Of a stretch of DNA of 35,114 nucleotides, positions 1 through 7,133 are shown one piece after another (the first letter of the stretch is position 1; each line of letters starts with the position of its first letter). The notes under the pieces are model-generated. The model did no database searches. It had not been told where the DNA came from and worked only from the letters and a program-made list of their open reading frames with translations. The DNA is from Palleronia pontilimi. GTDB taxonomy: Bacteria > Pseudomonadota > Alphaproteobacteria > Rhodobacterales > Rhodobacteraceae. The stretch is taken from the NCBI RefSeq assembly GCF_016412875.1, contig NZ_JAEKPD010000028.1:1-35114 (forward strand). The letters run 5' to 3'. The position numbers and the translations under genes are program-made.

Positions 1-247
1 GATCGGCGCTCAGCATGAACCCGGCGATGAGGATGACGGCGAAACATTGGTATCATAACGTGTATTGCCGTCGTATCAACTAAATATTGAATTACCTACT
101 ATATCTTGCGAACCGTGCAGACGGCTCGTGGATTTGTGGAGACAAACCCGCCCTGATGGACACGAAACGATTGTCAGATGGCCATCTGAATGGGTCTAAT
201 GGCCAAGTTTTGGTGGTCGCTTCATTTCAAGAAACCAGCCTACGTCG
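1..247. other. Left-edge region, no gene callable
   Basis: The first 57 bases stay open in two plus-strand frames (stops near positions 57 and 105) and could be the last codons of a gene entering from the left, but neither frame can be preferred. The stretch from about 45 to 120 is clearly AT-richer than the rest of the window and looks intergenic. It also holds the downstream flank of nrdJ, which ends at 248 on the minus strand. The only structured element seen is a 16-base perfect palindrome at 174-189. Confidence 0.5.
174..189. repeat. 16-bp perfect palindrome downstream of nrdJ
   Basis: TCAGATGGCCATCTGA is self-complementary over all 16 bases. With no loop it is more plausibly a protein-binding dyad than a terminator hairpin, although it lies about 60 bases beyond the nrdJ stop codon. 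No adjacent regulator is visible, so its role is unknown. Confidence 0.5.
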
Positions 248-2515
248 TCAGCCGCATTTCGAATGACCGCAGGCGCTGCAGGTCATGCAACCTTCGATCA
301 TGCGCATCTCGTAGCTGCCGCAGGACGGGCAGGCCTTCGCCGAGGATGGGCCCACGGCCATGACCCGGGCTTGCGGGTCGCTTTTCAGGCCCATGCCCTC
401 GCCCGCCAGGAACCCGGTTGCGATCAGGTGCCGTTCGATCACACCGCCGATGGCCGCCAGGATCGACGGGATGTACTTCCCCTCGACCCAGGCGCCGCCG
501 CGTGGATCGAACACCGCCTTCAGCTCTTCGACCACGAAGGACACGTCGCCGCCGCGCCGGAATACGGCCGAGATCATGCGGGTCAGCGCCACGGTCCAGG
601 CGAAATGCTCCATGTTCTTCGAGTTCACGAAGATCTCGAACGGGCGCCGGTGACCGTTCTGCACCAGGTCATTGATGGTGATGTAGAGCGCGTGCTCGCT
701 GCCTGGCCATTTCAGCTTGTAGGTATTGCCCTCCAGCTCGGACGGGCGGCTAAGCGGCTCGGACATGTAGATGACCTCGCCATCGGTCTGGGTGCTCTGG
801 GTCGGCGCTTGCTCGGCGCTTTCGCTGACGCTCAGCACGCTGCCGGTCACGGCGTTGGGCCGGTAGGTCGTGCAGCCCTTGCAGCCCGTCTCGTAGGCTT
901 CCATGTAGACGTCCTTGAACGCGTCGAAGCCGATATCCTCGGGGCAGTTGATGGTCTTCGAGATCGACGAGTCGACCCATTTCTGGGCGGCGGCCTGCAT
1001 GCGGACGTGGTCCATCGGGTCCAGCGTCTGGGCGCTGACGAAATGGTCCGGCAGGGGCGCGTCGCCCTTCAGGTCGCGCCACATCTGCACGGCGTAATCC
1101 ACCACTTCTTCCTCGGTCCGGCTGCCGTCCTTCTGCAGCACCTTGCGCGTGTAGGCATGGGCGAAGACCGGCTCGATGCCCGACGACACGTTGCCCGCGA
1201 ACAGGCTGATCGTGCCCGTGGGAGCCACGCTGGTCAGCAGCGCGTTGCGGATGCCGTCCTGCCGGATCGCGTCCTTCACGTCCTGGTCCATATGCGCCAG
1301 CGAGCCCGAGGCCAGGTACTTGTCGGCGTCGAACAGCGGAAACGCGCCCTTCTCGGCCGCCAATTCCGATGACGTCAGGTACGCGGCGCGGGCGATCCGG
1401 TGCATCCAGTCCTCGGTCAGACGCGCCGCTTCGTCGCTGCCGTAGCGCACGCCGACCATCGCCAGCGCGTCGGCCAGGCCGGTGACCCCCAGCCCGATCC
1501 GGCGCTTGGCCTGCGCCTCTTGCGCCTGGGCTTCCAGCGGGAAGCGCGACGCGTCCACCACATTGTCCATCATTCGCACGGCGCTGGCGACCAGCCGGTC
1601 CAGCGCCGCGTCATCCAGCGCGGCGGCCTCGCCGAAAGGGTCCGTGACCAGCCGCGCCAGGTTGACCGAGCCCAGAAGGCACGCGCCGTAGGGCGGCAGG
1701 GGCTGCTCGCCGCAGGGATTCGTCGCGGCGATGGTTTCGCAATAGGCCAGGTTGTTGGCCGCGTTGATGCGGTCGATGAAAATCACGCCCGGCTCGGCGT
1801 AATCGTAGGTCGCGCGCATGATGCGGTTCCACAGGTCGCGCGCCTGGACGGTGCGCATGACCTTGCCGTCGAAGACCAGCTCCCACGGGCCGTCGGCCTT
1901 GACGGCCTCCATGAACGGGTCGGTGACCAGCACGCTGACGTTGAAATTGCGCAGCCGGGCGGGATCCGACTTGGCGTCGATGAAATCCTCGATATCCGGA
2001 TGGTCGCAGCGCAGGGTCGCCATCATGGCACCGCGCCGCGCGCCCGCCGACATGATGGTGCGGCACATGGCGTCCCAGACGTCCATGAAGGACAGCGGCC
2101 CCGACGCGTCCGCCGCCACGCCCGACACGCCCGCGCCCTTGGGCCGGATGGTCGAGAAGTCGTAGCCGATGCCACCGCCCTGCTGCATGGTCAGCGCCGC
2201 TTCGCGCAGATGCTCGAAGATGCCCGACAGGCTGTCGGGAATCGTGCCCATGACGAAGCAGTTGAACAGCGTCACCGCCCGGTTGGTGCCCGCGCCCGCC
2301 ACGATCCGGCCCGCGGGCAGGAACTTGAAATCCTCGAGCGCGGCGTAGAATTCGGCCTCGTGCGGTGCGGGATCGTCCTCGACCGCGGCCAGCGCCCGGG
2401 CGATCCGGCGCCACGTATCCTCGACCGTCTTGTCGACGGGATGGCCTGCTGCGTCCTTCAGACGATACTTCATGTCCCAGATCTGTTCCGAGATGGGGGC
2501 GGCGAAACGGGTCAT
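248..2515 (-). CDS. nrdJ: Adenosylcobalamin-dependent (class II) ribonucleoside-diphosphate reductase
   Basis: A 755-residue class II ribonucleotide reductase, which makes deoxyribonucleotides using a 5'-deoxyadenosyl radical from vitamin B12 and so works with or without oxygen. Visible motifs are the N-terminal redox cysteine in FNCF (Cys86), the active-site signature NPCGE (Asn266, Cys268, Glu270) and a cysteine-rich tail with paired CxxC motifs ending in CG, the usual site of re-reduction by thioredoxin. Length fits the compact alphaproteobacterial NrdJ group. The start at 2515 begins MTRFAAPIS, the conserved N-terminus of this group; the ribosome-binding site is weak. It is transcribed away from the DUF1489 gene across a 126-base gap with a CTATA-N5-TATAG repeat and DnaA-box-like sites. 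No cobalamin riboswitch was recognised. No separate class I reductase lies in the window. Confidence 0.96.
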   Translation of the reverse strand: MTRFAAPISEQIWDMKYRLKDAAGHPVDKTVEDTWRRIARALAAVEDDPAPHEAEFYAALEDFKFLPAGRIVAGAGTNRAVTLFNCFVMGTIPDSLSGIFEHLREAALTMQQGGGIGYDFSTIRPKGAGVSGVAADASGPLSFMDVWDAMCRTIMSAGARRGAMMATLRCDHPDIEDFIDAKSDPARLRNFNVSVLVTDPFMEAVKADGPWELVFDGKVMRTVQARDLWNRIMRATYDYAEPGVIFIDRINAANNLAYCETIAATNPCGEQPLPPYGACLLGSVNLARLVTDPFGEAAALDDAALDRLVASAVRMMDNVVDASRFPLEAQAQEAQAKRRIGLGVTGLADALAMVGVRYGSDEAARLTEDWMHRIARAAYLTSSELAAEKGAFPLFDADKYLASGSLAHMDQDVKDAIRQDGIRNALLTSVAPTGTISLFAGNVSSGIEPVFAHAYTRKVLQKDGSRTEEEVVDYAVQMWRDLKGDAPLPDHFVSAQTLDPMDHVRMQAAAQKWVDSSISKTINCPEDIGFDAFKDVYMEAYETGCKGCTTYRPNAVTGSVLSVSESAEQAPTQSTQTDGEVIYMSEPLSRPSELEGNTYKLKWPGSEHALYITINDLVQNGHRRPFEIFVNSKNMEHFAWTVALTRMISAVFRRGGDVSFVVEELKAVFDPRGGAWVEGKYIPSILAAIGGVIERHLIATGFLAGEGMGLKSDPQARVMAVGPSSAKACPSCGSYEMRMIEGCMTCSACGHSKCG

Positions 2516-2586
2516 GGGCGTGGTTTCCGGGTGTTGGGGAGAGGAACAAGACTACGCTTGGTCGCATGGCGGGTCAATGCGAGACG

Positions 2587-2634
2587 CTATATGGTGTATA
2601 GGATATCGAGTCGTCCACAGGGGTTTGGGGATAA
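2587..2634. promoter_or_regulatory. Candidate regulatory sites between nrdJ and the DUF1489 gene
   Basis: The inverted repeat CTATA-tggtg-TATAG (2587-2601) resembles NrdR half-sites (consensus roughly ACACTATA), but the halves are spaced five bases apart instead of abutting. TCGTCCACA (2611-2619) and TGGGGATAA (2626-2634, one mismatch to the reverse DnaA box) form an inverted pair of DnaA-box-like sequences. NrdR and DnaA both control reductase genes in other bacteria; their action here is inference only. Confidence 0.3.
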
Positions 2635-2641
2635 CACGAAC

Positions 2642-3073
2642 ATGACCGCAAAACTGCACATGTTGAAGCTCAGCGTCGGGTCCGAGTCGATCGAGCAGCT
2701 GGTGGACTGGCAACAGCGCCGCTCGAAGCAGCGGCGGGACGGTCATTACTACCACATCACCCGCATGTGGCCCAAGCGCGAGGCCGAGCTTCTGGATGGC
2801 GGGTCGATCTACTGGGTGATCCAGGGCGTCATCCTGGCGCGCCAGCGGATCCTGGGCTTCGACGAGATCATCGGCGACGATGGCATCCGCCGTTGCGCGC
2901 TGTCACTGGCCCCCGAAATCGTCCGCACCGAGGCCACGCCGAAACGGCCGTTCCAGGGCTGGCGCTATCTCAAGCCCGAAGACGCCCCCGCCGACCTGGG
3001 ACGCGCCCGCGCGGACGAGGCGGACCTGCCACCCAAGCTGATGGCCGCGCTGGCCGAGATCGGCGTGCGCTAG
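2642..3073 (+). CDS. DUF1489 family protein
   Basis: A 143-residue protein of the DUF1489 family, common in alphaproteobacteria and without an established function. The sequence contains the features I associate with the family: an N-terminal KLHMLKLSVG strand, then HITRMWPKR, a GGSIYWVIQG segment, and a C-terminal GWRYL followed by a PPKL motif. There is no signal peptide or membrane segment, so it should be cytoplasmic. The ATG at 2642 is chosen because it begins the conserved region; the open frame continues far upstream only as an antisense shadow of nrdJ. It is divergent from nrdJ and probably shares its promoter region. It ends about 80 bases before the convergent 2TM gene. Confidence 0.85.
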   Translation: MTAKLHMLKLSVGSESIEQLVDWQQRRSKQRRDGHYYHITRMWPKREAELLDGGSIYWVIQGVILARQRILGFDEIIGDDGIRRCALSLAPEIVRTEATPKRPFQGWRYLKPEDAPADLGRARADEADLPPKLMAALAEIGVR

Positions 3074-3151
3074 GCGCGGCGCAGGTCGGCCGCTTTTCGG
3101 CACGCTCCCGGGTCGGCATTCGCGGGGCGACCTGCCCCGATCCCCGAGGCT

Positions 3152-3436
3152 TCAGAAACCGCCCTGGTCTTCGCGGTCACGCCGCAACTCGTCTTCGGTC
3201 AGAGCGTCGATGATCGCGGTCTTGTCGCCCAACAGGAAGACCCGCGCGCCGTGCAGGGCCACCGCAAGCCCCCAACCGATCAGCGGCCAGATGAACCAGA
3301 TGGTCCCGGACGACGTGATCATGTTGATGGTCGCCAGAAGTCCAATGACGGCGGCATAGATAAGAACGTGAACGTAAAACTCGAACTTGGCCTTGGCGCG
3401 CGCCCTGGCCCTTTCATAGTCCTGTGCCCGTGGCAT
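3152..3436 (-). CDS. Small 2TM domain-containing membrane protein
   Basis: A 94-residue protein resembling the 2TM domain family. After a charged, basic N-terminus (about residues 1-18) come two hydrophobic helices, about residues 19-42 and 47-68, joined by a short SSGT turn. The tail is acidic and charged (EDELRRDRED). A good ribosome-binding site (GGAGGG, about eight bases upstream) supports the ATG at 3436. The 2TM domain is often seen fused to histidine kinases or alone as a small inner-membrane protein of unknown function. The upstream 130 bases contain two perfect dyads (3504-3517 and 3568-3583), so it may be under dedicated control. Confidence 0.75.
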   Translation of the reverse strand: MPRAQDYERARARAKAKFEFYVHVLIYAAVIGLLATINMITSSGTIWFIWPLIGWGLAVALHGARVFLLGDKTAIIDALTEDELRRDREDQGGF

Positions 3437-3503
3437 CTTAGAGCCCTCCGAACCAACGATATCAGTCCAGGAAGAGCTAACTCAGATCACGCTTGTCGTA
3501 GAT

Positions 3504-3517
3504 GATTGAGATCAATC
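3504..3517. promoter_or_regulatory. Perfect dyad GATTGA-N2-TCAATC upstream of the 2TM gene
   Basis: A 6+2+6 inverted repeat centred about 74 bases upstream of the 2TM start codon. It contains TTGA...TCAA, but with only two bases between the halves, so it does not meet the FNR/FnrL consensus (six bases between them). A possible operator for an unidentified regulator. Confidence 0.3.
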
Positions 3518-3567
3518 GCAAGCCGCACGTCGGGTGCACCAAGGGCGGGCGACGCCTCAAGTCGCGG

Positions 3568-3583
3568 ACCTTGCCTGCAAGGT
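3568..3583. promoter_or_regulatory. Perfect dyad ACCTTGC-N2-GCAAGGT
   Basis: A 7+2+7 perfect inverted repeat about 140 bases upstream of the 2TM gene. The arms recall the ACCTT...AAGGT arms of MerR-family operators such as CueR/HmrR sites, but the central spacing is shorter and no MerR-type gene is nearby. Possible operator. Confidence 0.3.
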
Positions 3584-3670
3584 AGCGCCGTGGGGGACAC
3601 GAATGTCGTCTTTCGATCCCCCCGACGCGGGTGGTCTTCTGCCCGACCCGGCTCGGCAGGGCGCAGGGGA

Positions 3671-3706
3671 CATGGTGCAGGCGGAACCGTCCGCCCCGGC
3701 ACCATG
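3671..3706 (-). terminator. Strong hairpin after the DJ-1/PfpI gene
   Basis: CATGGTGC (3671-3678) pairs with GCACCATG (3699-3706), and inside it GGCGGA (3680-3685) pairs with TCCGCC (3690-3695) around an ACCG loop. That makes 14 base pairs with a 1x3 internal loop, 15 bases beyond the stop codon of the gene ending at 3722. No T-run follows, so it may be a transcript-stabilising 3' stem instead of a classic intrinsic terminator. Confidence 0.5.
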
Positions 3707-3721
3707 CCCTTCGCATTTAGT

Positions 3722-4396
3722 TCAGACCATGGACAGCAGTTTCTTCGCCGCGTCCTCGGACGATGCCGGGTTCTGGCCGGTCACCAGCTTGCCGTCGGTG
3801 ACGACGAACGACGCCCAGTCGTCGCCCTTCTTGTAGTTGCCGCCATTGGACTTCAGCATGTCCTCGACTAGGAACGGCACGACGTCGGTCAGGCCGACCG
3901 CCTCTTCCTCGGTATTGGTGAAGCCGGTCACGGTCTTGCCCGACACCAGCGGTTTGCCATCGGCGCCCTTGGGGTGCTTGAAGACGGCGGGCGCATGGCA
4001 GACGGCGCCGACGGGGCGGTCGCTTTGCGCGAAGGTTTCGATCAGGCGAATGCTGTTGGCGTCCTCGGACAGGTCCCAAAGGGGGCCGTGGCCGCCGGGA
4101 AAGAAGATCGCGTCGAACCCTTCGGCGTCGATCTTCGACAGCTCGTGCGTGTGGGCCAGGACCTTCTGCGCGTCTTCGTCTGCCTTGAAGCGCTCGGTGG
4201 CGGCAGTCTGCGCGTCTTCGGTGTTGCTGCTGGGATCCAGCGGCGGCTGGCCGCCCTTGGGCGAGGCAAGCGTGATCTCGGCGCCCGCATCCTTGAAGAC
4301 GTAATAGGGTGCCGCGAACTCTTCGAGCCAGAAGCCCGTCTTGTTGCCGGTATCGCCCAGTTGGTCGTGCGATGTCAGAATCATCAAAATTTTCAT
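3722..4396 (-). CDS. DJ-1/PfpI family type 1 glutamine amidotransferase-like protein (Hsp31-like)
   Basis: A 224-residue protein of the DJ-1/ThiJ/PfpI superfamily, closest in layout to Hsp31/YDR533C-type proteins, which act as glutathione-independent glyoxalases and stress chaperones. Visible features are the N-terminal strand MKILMILTS, the TGFWLEE segment carrying the conserved acidic residue, the FFPGGHGPLWD loop, and the nucleophile elbow AVCHAPAVF with the catalytic Cys-His pair. No signal peptide is present, so it is cytoplasmic. The ATG at 4396 is preferred over the upstream ATG at 4471 because it has an AAAGGA ribosome-binding site six bases upstream and begins the conserved fold. It stands alone with a hairpin after its stop. 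A role in methylglyoxal or electrophile detoxification is family inference. Confidence 0.88.
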   Translation of the reverse strand: MKILMILTSHDQLGDTGNKTGFWLEEFAAPYYVFKDAGAEITLASPKGGQPPLDPSSNTEDAQTAATERFKADEDAQKVLAHTHELSKIDAEGFDAIFFPGGHGPLWDLSEDANSIRLIETFAQSDRPVGAVCHAPAVFKHPKGADGKPLVSGKTVTGFTNTEEEAVGLTDVVPFLVEDMLKSNGGNYKKGDDWASFVVTDGKLVTGQNPASSEDAAKKLLSMV

Positions 4397-4695
4397 GGTC
4401 GGTTCCTTTAAATATCTTCTTCGGGTGAAGGACGTGCCAGCGGATGGCTGCGTCATTGGCCTAGTCAACATGCGCCGCGCGCGCCTGTTCCAGTCCTGGG
4501 TTCGTTGGCGATGAATATCGCCCCTGGTCCGCGTATCGGGGCTGCCGCCATGCTGTGCGGCCGAACGGGATTGCGGGATCGGCGCTTCGATCGCGCGGGG
4601 CGCAATCGTGCGAGACCGGGCCCAATTGATCTGGGTCCGGTCGTCGCCGATGTAGGCTTGCTCAGGCTAAGCCGGTGAGCCCAGCGGAAAAGCGA
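4397..4695. other. 299-bp gap between the DJ-1/PfpI and DUF1127 genes
   Basis: No convincing gene. It must hold the promoter of the DJ-1/PfpI gene (next to 4396) and the 3' end of the DUF1127 transcript, which includes the hairpin at 4614-4642. In Rhodobacter a DUF1127 gene precedes the CcsR small RNAs; I looked for their CCUCCUCCC-type loops on the minus strand here and saw none, but a different small RNA is not excluded. Confidence 0.4.
4614..4642 (-). terminator. 11-bp stem-loop downstream of the DUF1127 gene
   Basis: GACCGGGCCCA (4614-4624) pairs with TGGGTCCGGTC (4632-4642) with a single G-U wobble and a seven-base loop, about 53 bases after the DUF1127 stop codon. No T-run follows on the minus strand. 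Probable 3' end or stability element of that transcript. Confidence 0.5.
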
Positions 4696-4920
4696 TTACG
4701 CCGCGCGCATCGCAGCGGCTTCGGCCGCGATCCGGGGAATGTCGGATTGGTGGATGCCGATGTCCAGCCGCTCCCGGTCGGTCATGTTCGTGAGCTCGCG
4801 CCAAGTCTGGTCGTACTGGGCTTTCATCTTGCGCCGTCGCGCGCGGTCGGCCTTGAGCCTTTGGATGCGGGAATTGATCCCCTCGAAGGGCTGGGAAGTC
4901 AGGATAGTTTGGAGAGTCAT
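4696..4920 (-). CDS. DUF1127 domain-containing small protein
   Basis: A 74-residue protein with the DUF1127 (YjiS-like) signature near its C-terminus: an arginine-rich helix followed by WRELTNMTDRERLDIGI and a SDIPRIAAEA tail, matching the family pattern of a leucine/threonine-aspartate-arginine-glutamate turn and a DIG[I/L] motif. Such proteins are small, basic and cytoplasmic. Some alphaproteobacterial members bind RNA and influence small-RNA and phosphate or stress responses. It is followed on the same strand by a strong hairpin and lies 72 bases downstream of another small basic gene. Its specific role here is unknown. Confidence 0.88.
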   Translation of the reverse strand: MTLQTILTSQPFEGINSRIQRLKADRARRRKMKAQYDQTWRELTNMTDRERLDIGIHQSDIPRIAAEAAAMRAA

Positions 4921-4992
4921 GTCATTCGTCTTTCGTAGTCAAATAGCGGTCGTCGCTGCGTCGCGCATGGTCTGCGCGATGCGCGCGTGATG

Positions 4993-5163
4993 TCACGCGG
5001 CGGCGTCGGCAGCGGGCCGTTTGCGGGCAAACGCCCGGTTGAGGTTGGCGAGGCCCGCCTTGATGGACCGGGCCATATATGCGCTGCGCATCTGGCGGGC
5101 CCGGGCGATGATCTCTTCGGCTTCGGCCTGGGTCGCTGTTGCGTACTTGGTTTGAGTGTTCAT
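4993..5163 (-). CDS. Small basic protein of unknown function next to DUF1127
   Basis: A 56-residue protein, not recognised with confidence. It is mostly helical: a polar N-terminus, then an acidic helix (TQAEAEEIIARARQ) and a basic helix with RSAYMARSIKAGLANLNRAF, ending KRPAADAAA. It resembles the short basic proteins often found beside DUF1127 genes in Rhodobacterales, and its C-terminal half has the arginine/alanine pattern of DUF1127 N-termini. The ATG at 5163 is chosen because it has an AAGG-type ribosome-binding site and starts the helical part; an upstream ATG at 5238 would add 25 residues without helical character. Same strand as the DUF1127 gene, 72 bases ahead, possibly co-transcribed. 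Confidence 0.6.
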   Translation of the reverse strand: MNTQTKYATATQAEAEEIIARARQMRSAYMARSIKAGLANLNRAFARKRPAADAAA

Positions 5164-5417
5164 TTCGATTGCCTTGGTGTTCGTTGGATTTGTCGTGTTG
5201 ATCCCAAGGTAAGAAGTGCCTGCCAGATCCCTAACCATATGCGGTATGCGCTATTTGCATGGCTTCGCAGGGAACCGGTCACGCTTTCGCGGCCCACCGC
5301 CAGGGGCACGGCGTCGAGGGGAACAGCCTGACTTTCGTCGGCGACTGCCGATGCAGCCTTCGGCAAAGGCAAGTGCAGGGGCGGCTTAACCGACAAGCTG
5401 GCCCGGCGCCCCGATCC
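5164..5417. other. 254-bp gap, promoter of the small-gene pair
   Basis: No gene is supported. The left part must carry the promoter of the minus-strand small genes. A cluster of TATGCG-like repeats with an ATGC-N7-GCAT inverted repeat (5246-5260) lies about 85 bases upstream of the start at 5163. The right part is the 3' flank of the SpeE-like gene; no obvious terminator was seen. Confidence 0.4.
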
Positions 5418-6914
5418 CTAGCGGTGACCGACCCATCCCCGGTCGTCGGTGAAAGCGCGGCCGGGCCCGAGCTGGACGGACTCGTATTCATCGGGCAGCG
5501 CGTCCAGCGGCGCGGGCGGCGTGGGCGAGGCCACCAGCAGGATGTTGGCGCGTCCGCGGGAACTGGCCGGACCCTGCACCGCATCCACATGGGGATAGAG
5601 CTCGCTCAGAATGGCGTGGATACCGCGCGCGAGCCGACCGTCCGGCGCGTCGATCAGGTTCACGTAGACCGGGCCTTGAACGATGTCCCGAAGGCGCTCG
5701 TAGGTTTCGCGCGTGGCCAGATGGGCCGGGACCGATCCGGACGAAAACGCGTCCATGACGGCAGCGTCGAACCTGAGATCCGTCTGGTTCAGATAGACCC
5801 TGCCGTCGGCGTGGACGATGCCCAGCCGCGCGTTCTCCGCTGCGGGCAGACGTCCGTCAGGCCCCGCCTCCCAGCCCGTCCGGTCGATGGTCGCCCCGGC
5901 CCAGGGCATGTGTTCGCGCACCACCTGCGTCACCAGGGGGTCGATCTCGACCGCGATCGCGTCGGATGCCGGGCGCGAGTCCAACAACTTCGTGGGCAGC
6001 GTGTAGCCGCCCCCGCCGATGAACAGGACCGAAGCCGCCGGCCCCAGGTCGCGGTCCATCCGCGCCCAAAGCCACTGCGTGTAGGGCAGCACCAGCGCCT
6101 GCGCCTGACCCTCGTCCCGGCGGATTCGCTCGGCCGCCTGCTGGGTGCGGTCGGAATAAAGGCGGACCACCCCGCCGTCGCGCACGACGTCGATGCACGA
6201 GAGGCCGGATTCGTAGCGGCAGGCCGGACCGCTGACCAGGCTGGCCGCCACCACGATCGCCGCCGTCCCGATCGCCGCGACGGAGTCCGGATCCTCGGCA
6301 TCGCCGTCTGCCCGCGTTCCCGTGCCACGCCCGCCCACGGGGCCGCGCCGCAGGAAGGGGATGCACGCCAACACGGCAGCGCCGCATCCGGCGAAGGTCG
6401 CGGCCGAGCCCAGCAGCGGCAGGGCGACGAACCCGGCAAGGATCGCGCCCACGATCGCCCCGAGCGATCCCGCCGCGAGGACAAGGCCCAGCGTCGAGCC
6501 TTCCCGCCCCGGACGCGCCTCGACGGCCAGCTTGGCCAGAAGCGGCGAGGGAACGCTGACCAGCACCGATGCCGGGAAGAATGCCAGGAAGACGCTCACC
6601 AGCATCCCCGCGGTGCCGCGCGCGCCCAGGACATATAGCAGGCCGAGCGCGGTGGGCGACAAGGCCATCAGCACGGCTGTCGCCACCAAGGCCCGGCGCA
6701 CCGTGCCGATTGCGGCCCTGCGGTCGCGTTCGGCCACAAATCCCCCCAGCGCGCTGCCCAGCGAAAAGCCCGCCAGGACGGTCGCGATGACGGCGGTCCA
6801 TGTGAGCAAGGATGTGCCGAAGAAGGGCGCGAGCACCCGGCCGGCGGCGATTTCGTAGGTCAGCCCGACAGCGGACAGCACAAGGATAAGGCCGATCTTG
6901 GTCCAGAACCGCAT
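5418..6914 (-). CDS. Membrane-anchored spermidine synthase-like protein (fused MFS/spermidine synthase type)
   Basis: A 498-residue two-part protein. Residues about 1-190 are strongly hydrophobic, forming six or more helices like the membrane part of 'fused MFS/spermidine synthase' proteins, and another hydrophobic segment lies near 215-230. The C-terminal half is a Rossmann methyltransferase-like fold related to SpeE: glycine loop FIGGGGYTLP (about 298-307), acidic strand end AVEIDP (about 321-326) and HADGR (about 368-372). The catalytic DSTDP-type motif of true spermidine synthases is replaced by MDAFSSGSVP (about 387-396), so aminopropyl transfer is doubtful. The ATG at 6914 has a GGAGG ribosome-binding site six bases upstream; the upstream ATG at 6977 would place non-hydrophobic residues before the first helix. 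Substrate and role are unknown. Confidence 0.85.
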   Translation of the reverse strand: MRFWTKIGLILVLSAVGLTYEIAAGRVLAPFFGTSLLTWTAVIATVLAGFSLGSALGGFVAERDRRAAIGTVRRALVATAVLMALSPTALGLLYVLGARGTAGMLVSVFLAFFPASVLVSVPSPLLAKLAVEARPGREGSTLGLVLAAGSLGAIVGAILAGFVALPLLGSAATFAGCGAAVLACIPFLRRGPVGGRGTGTRADGDAEDPDSVAAIGTAAIVVAASLVSGPACRYESGLSCIDVVRDGGVVRLYSDRTQQAAERIRRDEGQAQALVLPYTQWLWARMDRDLGPAASVLFIGGGGYTLPTKLLDSRPASDAIAVEIDPLVTQVVREHMPWAGATIDRTGWEAGPDGRLPAAENARLGIVHADGRVYLNQTDLRFDAAVMDAFSSGSVPAHLATRETYERLRDIVQGPVYVNLIDAPDGRLARGIHAILSELYPHVDAVQGPASSRGRANILLVASPTPPAPLDALPDEYESVQLGPGRAFTDDRGWVGHR

Positions 6915-7133
6915 GAAAGCCTCCAATCCATCCGTTTTGACGATACGTCGCCCGCCATCCGTGGGTTTCTGTCCCATGTCCCGCGGCGAGGGAAGCCATG
7001 ATCTGACCGATGAACAAGGCTCAGCGGCCAGATACAGGCCCTGGCGGGACTGCGCGTCGGGGTTGCGCCGCTTCGGTCTGTGGGCGACTTCCGGATCGGG
7101 CCTTCCACGAGCCCCTCTCTCCCTACACGGCCA
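6915..7133. other. 219-bp gap between the SpeE-like and hydrolase genes
   Basis: No gene is supported. It holds the promoter region of the SpeE-like gene and the 3' flank of the hydrolase gene on the same strand. No clear hairpin terminator or operator was recognised. Confidence 0.4.

Noticed and set aside
1400-2641. Long N-terminal extension of the DUF1489 gene
   Set aside because: It is antisense to nrdJ; the conserved family sequence starts at 2642.
2516-2641. Cobalamin riboswitch upstream of nrdJ
   Set aside because: The 126-base spacer is too short and no B12-box-like sequence was seen.
3504-3517. FNR/FnrL binding site
   Set aside because: TTGA and TCAA halves are separated by two bases; the consensus needs six between these tetramers.
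4397-4695. CcsR-type small RNA array
   Set aside because: No CCUCCUCCC loop motifs on the minus strand.
5259-6638. Plus-strand open frame opposite the SpeE-like gene
   Set aside because: Shadow of a gene with a ribosome-binding site, membrane helices and Rossmann motifs on the other strand.
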